A stretch of 39,296 bases of DNA from a virus. The notes beneath the pieces are model-generated. The model had not been told where the DNA came from. It saw only the letters and a program-made list of their open reading frames with translations, and made no database searches. The position numbers and the translations under genes are program-made. The stretch lies in the IMG/VR virus record IMGVR_UViG_3300011113_000074, positions 1 through 39,296 of that record; one strand, written 5' to 3'. Shown in pieces: positions 31,077-39,296 of this stretch (its first letter is position 1; every line of letters begins with the position of its first letter).

Positions 31077-33146
31077 ATGACAGTACGCAAATATTCTTCT
31101 CGTTCTCAACAAACGACTCTAGCATCAGCGATTGCAGCAGGCGATACAAGCATGACTGTAGTTTCTGGCTCACAATTAATGGGTGGTAAGACACCATCAT
31201 CTAACGAAACATATACAGTTGTCATCGACCCAGATACAGCACTCGAAGAAATTGTAGATGTAAGTAATTATTCTTCTGGTAATACATTAACTATCACTCG
31301 TGGTAGAGATGGCTCCTCGGCTGTGGGTCACTCTGCTGGTGCGGTAGTACGACATATGATTATTGGTCGAGACCTACAAGAGTCTAATGACCACATTGAA
31401 AATACTACAACTGCACACGGATTAACTCTTGCTAATCTAGTTAAGACTACAGATACAGGTACTGTAACAAGTACTATGATTGCAGACGGCACCATTGTTA
31501 ATGCTGACATCAATGCAAGTGCTGCTATTGCAGATACTAAATTAGCCACCATCTCAACTGCTAGCAAGGTATCTAACTCTGCTACAACTGCTACATCTGC
31601 TAACACAGCATCGGCTATCGTAGCCCGTGATTCTTCTGGTAATTTTTCTGCAGGTACTATTACTGCTAATTTAACAGGTACTGCTAGTACAGCAACTGTT
31701 GCTACCACTGCCAATGCTTTAACTACGGGTCGCAACTTCCAATTAACTGGAGATGTAGAAGCCTCAGCCGTATCCTTTAATGGTAGCGGAGATGTAACTT
31801 TAACTACAGTTATTGGTACTGGTGCAATTGTAAACGCAGATATTAATGCTTCTGCTGCAATTGATAAGACTAAGATTTCAGGAACTGCTATTACTGCAGC
31901 CGATTCTGGCACAGTGACTAGCACAATGATTGCTGATGGTACAATCGTAAATGGTGATATTAGCGCATCTGCTGGTATTGCTTACAGCAAGTTAAGCCTT
32001 AATAGTTCTATTACCTCTGCTGATATAGTAGATGGAACTATCGTCAATGGCGATATTAGTTCTAGTGCTGCTATTGCACTTAGCAAGTTAGCAACTGACC
32101 CACTAGCCCGTGCTAATCACACAGGTACACAGACTGCTTCAACTATCTCTGACTTTGATACACAGGTACGCACATCTCGCTTAGACCAGATGGCAGCACC
32201 TACTGGTAGCGTATCTTTAAATAGCCAAAAGATTACAAGCCTTGGAACACCTACTACATCTACAGATGCAGCAACTAAAGGTTATATTGATACACAGATT
32301 ACTAACCTTGTTAATGGTGCTCCTTCTACTCTTGATACATTAAAAGAAATTTCTGACCAGATTCAGGCTGGCGGTACATTCTACGATTCAGTCTTGTTCA
32401 AGTCTGGTGGAACTATGACTGGCAACTTAACCCTTGCTGGTGCTCCATCCTCTAACCTACACGCTGCTACTAAGTTGTATGTAGATGATGTGGCTGGTTC
32501 TGCTACTGCTGCTGCAGCCTCTGCTGCCGCTGCTGCTGCAACTTATGATAACTTTGACGATAGATATCTAGGTGCTAAATCAACTGCTCCTACATTAGAC
32601 AATGATGGAAATGCTCTTATTACTGGTGCTCTATATTGGAACTCAGTGTCTAATACTATGTTTGCTTGGTCAGGTTCTGCTTGGGGTTCTATTTCCTCAA
32701 CTGCAGAAATCTATCGCTATAAGTTCGTAGCAACTGGTGGAGAGACTTCTGTATCTGGAACAGATGCTAATGGTCTAACTCTTTCATATCTAGCAGGTAA
32801 AGAGCAGGTATACCTAAATGGTGTTCTATTACTTCGTGGTACCGATTACACAGCATCTAATGGAACTAGCATTACATCTTTGGCAGCATTGGCTGCATCT
32901 GATGTATTAGAGGTAATTACCTTTACCGCATTTGATTTGGCTACTGCTATACCTAATACAACCTTTGATGCAAAAGGTGATTTACTAGTAGGTACTGCAG
33001 CAGACACAGTAGGTAAATTAACAGTAGGAACTAATGGATATTATCTAAAGGCTAACTCAGCAACTGCAACTGGTCTTGAATGGGCAGCAGTAGATGTAGC
33101 GGCAATTGAAGATAATTATATACTAGCCCTTATGGGCGCAATCTAA
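31077..33146 (+). CDS. Tail fibre protein, 689 aa
   Basis: The N-terminal virion-binding region includes a GRDGS...H..GA.V motif like those of phage fibres. Then come at least four copies of a DGTIVN[AG]DIxxSAxI...KL repeat (about 135-340), a triple-beta-type shaft, an Ala-rich helix, and the TKGYIDTQI and DAKGDLLVGTAADTV...TGLEWA modules near the C terminus. The last module recurs in the two following fibre genes. It would form the host-binding trimer. Confidence 0.8.
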   Translation: MTVRKYSSRSQQTTLASAIAAGDTSMTVVSGSQLMGGKTPSSNETYTVVIDPDTALEEIVDVSNYSSGNTLTITRGRDGSSAVGHSAGAVVRHMIIGRDLQESNDHIENTTTAHGLTLANLVKTTDTGTVTSTMIADGTIVNADINASAAIADTKLATISTASKVSNSATTATSANTASAIVARDSSGNFSAGTITANLTGTASTATVATTANALTTGRNFQLTGDVEASAVSFNGSGDVTLTTVIGTGAIVNADINASAAIDKTKISGTAITAADSGTVTSTMIADGTIVNGDISASAGIAYSKLSLNSSITSADIVDGTIVNGDISSSAAIALSKLATDPLARANHTGTQTASTISDFDTQVRTSRLDQMAAPTGSVSLNSQKITSLGTPTTSTDAATKGYIDTQITNLVNGAPSTLDTLKEISDQIQAGGTFYDSVLFKSGGTMTGNLTLAGAPSSNLHAATKLYVDDVAGSATAAAASAAAAAATYDNFDDRYLGAKSTAPTLDNDGNALITGALYWNSVSNTMFAWSGSAWGSISSTAEIYRYKFVATGGETSVSGTDANGLTLSYLAGKEQVYLNGVLLLRGTDYTASNGTSITSLAALAASDVLEVITFTAFDLATAIPNTTFDAKGDLLVGTAADTVGKLTVGTNGYYLKANSATATGLEWAAVDVAAIEDNYILALMGAI

Positions 33147-33161
33147 GAAAGGTAGTAACTA

Positions 33162-33476
33162 ATGGCTACAACCAGTAAAACGCTGGCTAGAACAGCAGCG
33201 GCAACAAGCAATACAACGCTATATACAGTGCCTACTACAAGCACAACTACAGTAGTAACTGATATAGTAGTTACAAATACAGCAGCATCCGCAGGAACAT
33301 TTACATTAAATCTTGATGGAACTGCAGTACTAAGCGGTGTAGCAATATCCGCTAACTCATCTGCTTTCTTTAGTTTAAAGCAGGTACTACAAGCAAATGC
33401 AACCCCTAAGACAATTAGTGGTAGTGCATCTGCTGTAACAATCAACTTTCATATTAGCGGAGTGGAGATAGTATAA
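33162..33476 (+). CDS. Fibre-associated beta protein, 104 aa
   Basis: Thr/Ala-rich and entirely beta-like; similar small proteins with a TLYTVP start and a V-V-x-N-T-x segment sit beside phage tail fibres. Overlaps the next start (TAATG). Probably a fibre tip or connector. Confidence 0.65.
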   Translation: MATTSKTLARTAAATSNTTLYTVPTTSTTTVVTDIVVTNTAASAGTFTLNLDGTAVLSGVAISANSSAFFSLKQVLQANATPKTISGSASAVTINFHISGVEIV

Positions 33477-34171
33477 TGTCAGTAAGTATATATCCAGTAC
33501 CTCTATCAGGTATTCAAGAAACTTTAGTAGATGCTAAGGGCGATATTATTGCAGCAACCGCTGCAGATACCGTTGCTAGATTAGCCGTTGGTGCTAATGG
33601 AACAGTCTTAACCGCTGCTTCTGGTCAGGCAACTGGACTAGAGTGGGCTACGCCTGCTTCTGGTGGTATGACTTTATTATCTACGACTACTCTTTCAGGA
33701 ACTGCAACCAATGTTGATTCTATAAGTCAAGATTACAAAGAATTATCAATTTATGTTTTTGGTGTTACAAACAATACAGCCAACGGAGTTTTGTTCGGCA
33801 CTCCAAGAAATTCAACAACTGCATTAGATACTTATGGAATTAGGCCAGAGCAGTTTGCAGGTTCATTTGTAGAAAACACTAATGGTTGGAGAAATGGTGG
33901 GTCAAACAGGTGGTCATCTGATACAACTGATACAGTCAGAGACCGAACTAATGCTAATAATTTTTGGAATTGGCGTATTCCAAATTATTCTTCAACAACA
34001 GCCCATAAAGGTTACCAAGTAATTGGCGGATATTATACAAGTAGCGCAGTTTATGTTGGTTGGACAAATCTTGGAATAATTCAAAGCAATAATGCAGTTA
34101 ATTCAATTCAGATTTCCAATAGTGGTGGCACATTTTCTGCAGGAACAATTCTAGTTTACGGAGTAAAATAA
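33476..34171 (+). CDS. Tail fibre/tip protein A, 231 aa
   Basis: A DAKGDIIAATAADTVARL module (20-65) is followed by a variable beta-sandwich with Asn/Trp/Tyr-rich loops that ends GTILVYGVK. Its partner small gene follows at 34171. The same two-part layout is repeated at 34399-35453. The C-terminal part is the likely receptor-binding head. Confidence 0.75.
   Translation: MSVSIYPVPLSGIQETLVDAKGDIIAATAADTVARLAVGANGTVLTAASGQATGLEWATPASGGMTLLSTTTLSGTATNVDSISQDYKELSIYVFGVTNNTANGVLFGTPRNSTTALDTYGIRPEQFAGSFVENTNGWRNGGSNRWSSDTTDTVRDRTNANNFWNWRIPNYSSTTAHKGYQVIGGYYTSSAVYVGWTNLGIIQSNNAVNSIQISNSGGTFSAGTILVYGVK
33527..33676 (+). repeat. Fibre module repeat, copy 1
   Basis: Encodes the VDAKGDIIAATAADTVARL ... 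TPASGGMTL segment of fibre A. The 50-codon unit is closely similar to 34618-34767 and related to about 32964-33090 in the large fibre. Such repeats allow recombination of fibre tips. Confidence 0.8.
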
Positions 34172-34389
34172 TGAGTAGACCAATAATAAGAATACATAAT
34201 TCAGAAACAAATGAAATCATTGACCGAGAAATGAATGATGCTGAGTTTGCTGAACATAACAAAATGCTTGAAACACTTGCACAAGAAAAAATAGATAGAG
34301 AAGCAAAGGCACAAGCAAAAGCATCTGCACAATCAAAGTTAGCAGCATTAGGTTTGACTGCTGACGAAATCGCAGCACTATCTAAGTAA
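34171..34389 (+). CDS. Fibre-partner small protein A, 72 aa
   Basis: Starts in a TAATG overlap with fibre A. An N-terminal beta strand (IRIHNSETNEIIDREM) is followed by a Lys/Ala helix and a short LAALGLTADEIAALSK end. It is a paralogue of the 35244 product. Likely a fibre assembly chaperone or cap. Confidence 0.65.
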   Translation: MSRPIIRIHNSETNEIIDREMNDAEFAEHNKMLETLAQEKIDREAKAQAKASAQSKLAALGLTADEIAALSK

Positions 34390-34398
34390 GGATAACTA

Positions 34399-35244
34399 AT
34401 GAGTAAAGCAAGAGACCTAGCAAACGCAGGTACCGCATTAACTACCGTATCAGCAACAGAGTTAGGCTACCTAGATGGCGTTACATCTGCTATTCAGACA
34501 CAGATAAATGCTAAACAAGCAGTTGTGGCTGGTGTTAATGATACGGAGATTGGTTACCTTGATGGTGTCACTTCTGCTATCCAAACACAGATTAACGCAC
34601 AGATTCCAAAGTCTATTGTAGATGCTAAGGGTGACATCATTGCTGCTACTGCAGCAGATACAGTTGCCAGATTAGCCGTTGGTTCTAATGACCAAGTACT
34701 TACTGCTGACAGTTCAACAGCCACAGGATTAAAGTGGGCTACACCATCAAGCGGTGGAATGACTTTAATTAACACAGGTGGCACAACATTAACTGGTTCA
34801 TCAGTAACTATTGGCTCAATTCCTGGCACTTATAAAAATTTACAAATAGTAATGAGAAATTACAAACCAAGTGCGGATGGATATAATTTAGGTGTCAGAC
34901 TTAATAACAATTCTACTGCAAGCACTTACAGAGATTTTAACCCAACTCAATGGAATGGTTTTGAAGGTGGATTTAATACTACAAGTTGGGATTTTGGTGG
35001 TGCTCAAGATAATGGAAATGATGATGGTTTTTCTTTAATGGAAATTTTTGATTACACCAATACAACAACTTGGAAATTCGCCAGAAGTTTTTCTGCTGCT
35101 AATCACGAAACAAATACAAGTAATATCAGATATTATGAAATACGCCATTTTTTCAAATCTTTTACTGCAATTACTGAAATTAATTTTTTTGCTTATTCTG
35201 GAACTTTTACTAGTGGAACTGTCTATGTATATGGAGTCAAATAA
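34399..35244 (+). CDS. Tail fibre/tip protein B, 281 aa
   Basis: Two copies of ELGYLDGVTSAIQTQINAK (about 22-69, the second beginning EIGYLDGV), the DAKGDIIAATAADTV module (75-120), then a beta-sandwich head ending GTVYVYGVK as in fibre A. The two heads differ strongly while stem and ending are conserved, pointing to receptor diversification by duplication. Confidence 0.75.
   Translation: MSKARDLANAGTALTTVSATELGYLDGVTSAIQTQINAKQAVVAGVNDTEIGYLDGVTSAIQTQINAQIPKSIVDAKGDIIAATAADTVARLAVGSNDQVLTADSSTATGLKWATPSSGGMTLINTGGTTLTGSSVTIGSIPGTYKNLQIVMRNYKPSADGYNLGVRLNNNSTASTYRDFNPTQWNGFEGGFNTTSWDFGGAQDNGNDDGFSLMEIFDYTNTTTWKFARSFSAANHETNTSNIRYYEIRHFFKSFTAITEINFFAYSGTFTSGTVYVYGVK
34618..34767 (+). repeat. 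Fibre module repeat, copy 2
   Basis: The second copy of the 50-codon fibre module, aligned with 33527-33676 without gaps. Many third-position changes show an old or recombining duplication. Confidence 0.8.
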
Positions 35245-35453
35245 TGAGTAAACCACAGGTCAAAATTGTTGATGTTGAAACTGGCGAGGAAATTGTCAGA
35301 GATGCTACTGCTGAGGAAATTGCTCAAATGGAATTAGATGCCGCTAATGCAGCAGCAAGAAAAGCCAAAGCCGAAGCAAAGGCTCAAGCCAAAGCACAAC
35401 TACTAGCACAACTAGGCATTACCGAAGAGCAAGCAAAACTTTTACTTTCTTAA
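35244..35453 (+). CDS. Fibre-partner small protein B, 69 aa
   Basis: Paralogue of the 34171 product: a V-K-I-V-D-V-E-T-G-E-E-I-V-R strand, a Lys/Ala/Gln helix and an LLAQLGITEEQAKLLLS end. TAATG overlap with fibre B. The pairing of each fibre with its own small protein suggests dedicated assembly factors. Confidence 0.65.
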   Translation: MSKPQVKIVDVETGEEIVRDATAEEIAQMELDAANAAARKAKAEAKAQAKAQLLAQLGITEEQAKLLLS

Positions 35454-35465
35454 TTAAGGAGCACT

Positions 35466-37658
35466 GTGGCAGGTCGTGATATAACCGAAGGTCGTTCTAG
35501 TAGAGCGATTGCGGTTGACTTAGGTATTGTTTCTTCATCTGCCGTATGGCAGAATACTGCTGAAGCATACGATGTAGCAATAGGTGGCTTGCCATTCTTT
35601 TTCGCTATATCAGATAGTAAGCCATACCTACGACAGACTGCACCATTTCGTAAAGACCAATTTGATAATGGGTCTGAACCAGGTGAGCAATCACTTACTG
35701 GTTGGTGGATAAGAAGTCAGTCATCATTTCATGGTGGTACTGGCATTAAGTTCTATGACCCATCTACTGGTGAAACTGTAGCACATAGATTTGCTGATAG
35801 CAAAGGTGTAGATGTCTGGACTAAAGGACAAGCAACTTTACTTAAAGACAGTTCTCAGGCGCATGTAACCACCTATCCGATTGGTTCTGATGGTCGTGCT
35901 CTGCAACAGTTACGCTCTATTAAGTGGGGTACTACTAATGGTGTACTACTGCATGATGGATATGATGTAGATAAGATTGATTCTTCTGGAACTGAAACAC
36001 ATTTTGTTGACTATAATGCTGGAACAGATGATAAGGTCTATGCTATCTGTGATGATGGTAGTAGTGCCTATTGGGTAACCAATGATACTGGTCCTGCTGG
36101 TAAACTAGAAGTTAACAAAAAAGTATTGACAGCAGATTCAAGTACTGCAGCAACCGTTATGTTTACTGCCGTTGGTATTACTGTAACCAATGCGGTTATG
36201 GAATATATCAAAGACCGTATTGTTATGTGTGCTAATAATAAAATATATGAATTTTCTACATCGGCATCATCATTACCTACTGCTTTGTATACTCACTCAG
36301 ATACAGATGTAGTCTTTACATCTATCACGGCATCTGGTCCTGCTATCTACATTGCAGCATACAGTGGTATCCAATCATTTATTTACAAGTTTACTCTTAA
36401 TACTTCTGGCGTTATGCCTACCCTAACTACTGCTATCACTGCAGCAGAAATGCCAGCAGGTGAAATCATTCACAAGATTTACTATTACTTAGGGTATATG
36501 ATGATAGGGACAAATAAAGGAATCCGTGCAGCAGTTGTCTCAGATACCGACGGCTCCATCCAATATGGTCCACTAATTGTGGAAACAACACAGCCTTGCT
36601 ATGACTTTGCTGCACGAGACAAATTCGTCTGGTGTGCAACCAGCGTAGATGGTGAGCCTGGTGTCATACGTATTGACCTAGGCAATGAGATAGAAACATT
36701 ACGCTTTGCGTATGCTAATGACTTATATTATACTGGAGTCACTGGTGTAGAAACTACATCTTGTGCTTTCCTTGGAGAAACAAATAGGTTAGCATTTTGT
36801 ACAGAGGCAGTTAATCAAAAGTCTGTAACTAATAAACAGCGCACTGGAACTACAGCAGTTATTACATCTACTGCTCATGGTCTAGTGGCTGGAGATTCTA
36901 TATATGTTATAGGAGTAGATGCAGCATTAGATGGTAATTGGACTATTACTTCTGTAACTACAGATACAATTACCTTTACAACTACCTCATCAGGAACTAT
37001 TGCATCAACTGCAGTTACCAATGGTTTCGTAGGAAAGCCTGGTTACTCTTATATAGAGTCTGCTTCTACATTGATATCAAGTGGTTACATTACCACTGGT
37101 AACATTAGATACGGAACTCTAGAGCCAAAGAACTTTAAGCGTCTACTTGGTCGTGGAGACTTTACATATGGTACACTTACTCTTGAAACCGTAGATAAAG
37201 GTGGAACAGAGTACGACCACATATCATACTCTAACACAGTACCTGCTGTAGAGGTTACAACATCTCAACCTGAGACGGCACAAGAGTATGTAGCATTTAA
37301 GTTTTTATTTACAAGAGATACTACTGATACAACACAAGGTCCAATATTCAAGGGCTATCAATCTAAGGCTACCATTGCTACACCTCGTCAACAGGTTATG
37401 AGATTTCCAGTATATTGCTTTGATGTTGAAACAGATAAGTACAATGTCCAAACAGGATATGAAGGCAGAGCCTTTGCTAGAATTCAAGCGTTGGAAAACA
37501 TAGAGGAGGATGGTGACGTTGTCACTATGCAAGACTTTACAACGGGAGAACAGCGTCAAGTTGTTATAGAACAATTGGCGTTTACAAGAGCAACCCCACC
37601 CGACAGAGGATTCTCTGGCTTTGGTGGCACCATTGACATCACTATAAGAACGGTATAA
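35466..37658 (+). CDS. Tail tube/nozzle protein candidate (T7 gp12-like), 730 aa
   Basis: A large beta-rich protein with propeller-like repeats (YWVTNDTG, IVMCANNKIYEF, IYIAAYSGIQSF, MIGTNKGIRA) in the first 420 residues. A small HGLVAGDSIYVIGVDA beta domain (about 465-510) and a beta C-terminal domain follow. Length and layout resemble tail tubular protein B of short-tailed phages. GTG 35466 has AAGGAG four bases upstream. Confidence 0.65.
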   Translation: MAGRDITEGRSSRAIAVDLGIVSSSAVWQNTAEAYDVAIGGLPFFFAISDSKPYLRQTAPFRKDQFDNGSEPGEQSLTGWWIRSQSSFHGGTGIKFYDPSTGETVAHRFADSKGVDVWTKGQATLLKDSSQAHVTTYPIGSDGRALQQLRSIKWGTTNGVLLHDGYDVDKIDSSGTETHFVDYNAGTDDKVYAICDDGSSAYWVTNDTGPAGKLEVNKKVLTADSSTAATVMFTAVGITVTNAVMEYIKDRIVMCANNKIYEFSTSASSLPTALYTHSDTDVVFTSITASGPAIYIAAYSGIQSFIYKFTLNTSGVMPTLTTAITAAEMPAGEIIHKIYYYLGYMMIGTNKGIRAAVVSDTDGSIQYGPLIVETTQPCYDFAARDKFVWCATSVDGEPGVIRIDLGNEIETLRFAYANDLYYTGVTGVETTSCAFLGETNRLAFCTEAVNQKSVTNKQRTGTTAVITSTAHGLVAGDSIYVIGVDAALDGNWTITSVTTDTITFTTTSSGTIASTAVTNGFVGKPGYSYIESASTLISSGYITTGNIRYGTLEPKNFKRLLGRGDFTYGTLTLETVDKGGTEYDHISYSNTVPAVEVTTSQPETAQEYVAFKFLFTRDTTDTTQGPIFKGYQSKATIATPRQQVMRFPVYCFDVETDKYNVQTGYEGRAFARIQALENIEEDGDVVTMQDFTTGEQRQVVIEQLAFTRATPPDRGFSGFGGTIDITIRTV

Positions 37659-37662
37659 TACT

Positions 37663-37866
37663 ATGACGCCTAATGATTGGGCTGCACTTGCAGTAGCCAT
37701 AACCACTTTATTCGGAACGCTAGCGATAAGCATAAGACATTTAGTTAAACACTATTTATCTGAACTTAAACCTAACGGTGGCTCAAGTGTAAAAGACCAA
37801 GTCAATAGGCTAGAGGAAAAAGTAGAATTCTTAACTGAGTTTGTATTGCAAGCATTTAAGAAATGA
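37663..37866 (+). CDS. Small membrane protein with coiled coil, 67 aa
   Basis: A transmembrane helix (about 7-27) is followed by a Lys/Pro/Gly linker and a coiled-coil-like NRLEEKVEFLTEFVL segment. It is near the lysis genes, so it may be a second holin or a lysis regulator. It overlaps the methyltransferase gene by 4 nt. Confidence 0.6.
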   Translation: MTPNDWAALAVAITTLFGTLAISIRHLVKHYLSELKPNGGSSVKDQVNRLEEKVEFLTEFVLQAFKK

Positions 37867-38441
37867 AGGCTGAGAACTTCCCTAAATGGTTCTATGATAA
37901 CAATACAGTCTCTGACTTTGAGTCGGGACTAGCAGAATTCAAAGGTAAAAAGAATCTCAAGTTCTTACAGATAGGTGTCTTTACTGGCAACGCATCTGCT
38001 TGGTTATTAAAGAATATACTTACTGACCCATCATCATTGCTGGTAGATATAGACCCTTGGTGTGGTAACCTACCTCATGAGTCAGTCTACGACTGGAATG
38101 ATATACAGGCAGCCTATAAAGAACAAACAGAACCATATGGTAAAAAAGTACAGGCACACAAAGCATTCAGTGGTGACTGGTTAAAAGAACACCGTGAACT
38201 TAAGTACGATTTTATCTACATTGATGGGGACCACTTACCTGAATCGGTAACATTAGATGCTGACCTATCCTGGGACTTATTAAAATCAGGTGGCATTATG
38301 GCATTCGATGATTATGAATGGGACCATCCAGATGGTACAGATAAGAATCCTAAGCCAGCAATAGATGCCTGGTTAACAAAACATAAAGATGAATTTGAAG
38401 TAATCCGTAAGGGATGGCAAGTATGGATAAGAAAGAAGTGA
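37863..38441 (+). CDS. Class I SAM-dependent methyltransferase
   Basis: A 192-residue Rossmann-fold enzyme: SAM-binding QIGVFTGNAS (36-45), acidic VDIDP (61-65), YIDGDH (119-124) and FDDYEW (148-153), in the pattern of Methyltransf_24. Such enzymes act on sugars or small molecules and are often with glycosyltransferases, so it may cap a virion glycan made by the 29133 product. It has no DNA-methyltransferase DPPY motif. Confidence 0.8.
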   Translation: MKAENFPKWFYDNNTVSDFESGLAEFKGKKNLKFLQIGVFTGNASAWLLKNILTDPSSLLVDIDPWCGNLPHESVYDWNDIQAAYKEQTEPYGKKVQAHKAFSGDWLKEHRELKYDFIYIDGDHLPESVTLDADLSWDLLKSGGIMAFDDYEWDHPDGTDKNPKPAIDAWLTKHKDEFEVIRKGWQVWIRKK

Positions 38442-38444
38442 ACA

Positions 38445-38894
38445 ATGGCAACTGTTGTCAAGAGAGCCACACCTGCTGCAATTGCTGTGTTGCGCCAAGC
38501 GACGGCATTAAGACCGAAACGCAAGAAAGCCAGCGATGGTCTGCTACCATCTGCTGCTCACCTAGCACAGAGTCCTAACTCAGACCACAATACTGGGTTT
38601 GCAGTAGACTTAACTCATGACCCTAAAAATGGTATTGATTGCTTTGAGATATATGAAAAGTTGCAATCGGATTCTAGAGTTAAGTATTTAATATTCCAGG
38701 GTAAAATCTGGTCAGTTAAAAATGGCGAAGCCAGATATACTGGCAGTAACCCACACAATAAACATCTACATATTTCCATTAAAGATAACTGCGGTAATGA
38801 CACATCACCTTGGTTTTCTTGGATGGGAAAAGTAACAACACTCAACAAGGTAAAGGCCTCGATAAAGCCTCTACCAAAGAAGGAGAATCAATGA
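38445..38894 (+). CDS. M15-family-like peptidase (endolysin)
   Basis: A 149-residue zinc D-Ala-D-Ala peptidase-like protein: SDHNTGFAVD (46-55) contains the H-x6-D metal ligands (H48, D55), and HLH (107-109) supplies the third ligand. The fold is like VanY/L-Ala-D-Glu endolysins. It would cut cell-wall peptides at lysis, with the holin gene overlapping its stop by 4 nt. Confidence 0.82.
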   Translation: MATVVKRATPAAIAVLRQATALRPKRKKASDGLLPSAAHLAQSPNSDHNTGFAVDLTHDPKNGIDCFEIYEKLQSDSRVKYLIFQGKIWSVKNGEARYTGSNPHNKHLHISIKDNCGNDTSPWFSWMGKVTTLNKVKASIKPLPKKENQ

Positions 38895-39103
38895 AAGATT
38901 TAATCGCTAAGTTAAAGAGCAAGAAGACTAAGGCTGCAGTCAAGTCTTACCTTCGTGCAGTATTAGCATCAGCAGTAACTATGGGACTAGCACTTGCTGC
39001 TGACCTTACTCCTGAATACGCAATTTTAATCGGCTCAGTAGCAGCACCATTGGCTAAATGGGCAGATAAGACAGAAAAAGAGTATGGCATAGGCTCCAAA
39101 TAA
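38891..39103 (+). CDS. Holin-like membrane protein, 70 aa
   Basis: ATG 38891 has AAGGAG five bases upstream. A basic N terminus (1-20) precedes one or two hydrophobic helices (about 22-38 and 43-58) and a charged tail, as in actinophage holins next to an endolysin. The 3' part is repeated at 2-91. Confidence 0.75.
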   Translation: MKDLIAKLKSKKTKAAVKSYLRAVLASAVTMGLALAADLTPEYAILIGSVAAPLAKWADKTEKEYGIGSK

Positions 39104-39296
39104 ATACCCCTAATTAGCCTTTAAAGGCCCTTTAGAGACACGAAAACCCCCCGACCCAGTAGAGATACTAGGAAGGGGGGTCTTTTTTGTTTTTCTATGC
39201 CCAAAAATGTAGTAGGCGTATGAAGTCGAACACGCTTCCTACAGAGATATATCGTCCCACATACCTAGGGTCTATAAACCAATACATACCCTTGAC
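39013..39296. repeat. Right copy of imperfect terminal direct repeat
   Basis: Matches bases 1-286 with four substitutions and two fewer T in the terminator T-run. It ends at TTGAC of the -35 hexamer of the early promoter, so the promoter is complete only at the left end or in a circular molecule. Confidence 0.9.
39143..39188 (+). terminator. Rho-independent terminator, right copy
   Basis: The same hairpin as at 131-178 (CCCCCC/GGGGGG, inner AGTA-GAGA-TACT), here with six T after TC. It ends transcription of the structural and lysis genes. Confidence 0.88.

Noticed and set aside
31328-31924. 198-codon open frame on the minus strand opposite the tail fibre gene
   Set aside because: It is the antisense of the Thr/Ala/Val-rich repeats; it has hydrophobic low-complexity composition, no ribosome-binding site, and a clear gene on the other strand.
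31473-32090. Spaced repeats resembling a CRISPR array
   Set aside because: They are diverged protein-level fibre repeats of variable length within a long ORF.

Overview
This window is an essentially complete genome of a tailed double-stranded DNA phage of about 39 kb. Its ends overlap: bases 1-286 recur at 39013-39296 with four mismatches and a 2-base homopolymer length difference, so the contig is circular or terminally redundant. Several genes point to an actinobacterial host: a WhiB-type Fe-S regulator, an FmdB-type zinc ribbon, LexA boxes of the GAAC-N4-GTTC type, and structural genes of actinophage style. The AT-rich sequence suggests a low-GC host such as the freshwater acI (Nanopelagicales) lineage; that host call is inference. 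No integrase, DNA polymerase or tape-measure gene is visible. With an N4-gp56-like capsid protein, very large proteins between portal and capsid, and a T7 gp12-like tail protein, a short-tailed (podovirus-like) particle is the best guess.

Layout. (1) 1-457: end of the lysis/holin gene, a strong intrinsic terminator, a TTGACT-N17-TATTAT promoter, an AT-rich block with a hairpin, and a perfect DnaA box (candidate origin). (2) 458-6908, plus strand: tightly overlapping DNA-metabolism genes. These are a RecB/Cas4-like Fe-S nuclease split into two ORFs with a small ORF between, a zinc-finger protein, a RecA/DnaB-like ATPase, possible and likely PD-(D/E)XK nucleases (one Hjc-like), a DnaG-type primase in two overlapping ORFs, an Nmad1/DUF1599 protein, a metallophosphoesterase and a sigma-70-like protein. 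(3) 6916-12214, minus strand: small regulatory and zinc-binding genes (WhiB, FmdB and others), a membrane-anchored transglycosylase-like protein, and a class II glutamine amidotransferase next to a zinc-ribbon-fused amidoligase with three tiny companion ORFs. (4) 12215-13053: an intergenic control region with three tandem minus-strand promoters (a fourth sits at 11780 and a fifth at 9212), two CRP-like operators in the same register to two promoters, two LexA-like boxes, a structured leader, iteron-like repeats and several hairpins. (5) 13054-39103, plus strand: terminase, portal, a proteasome-like Ntn peptidase, large internal-protein candidates, scaffold, capsid, a run of very basic small proteins, a glycosyltransferase, connector, tail fibres (including a duplicated fibre plus small-protein cassette), tail tube-like protein, methyltransferase, M15-type endolysin and holin.

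How it fits together. The plus-left and minus arms use near-consensus host-type promoters sharing an identical TTGACT -35 and a 17-nt spacer, as expected of early genes read by host RNA polymerase. The phage sigma-like protein and WhiB could then switch transcription to the structural arm, which lacks promoters of that type. The most unusual elements are the amidoligase/amidotransferase cassette, the proteasome-like peptidase in the usual place of a capsid maturation protease, the split Fe-S nuclease, and the control region with duplicated CRP-like/promoter modules.
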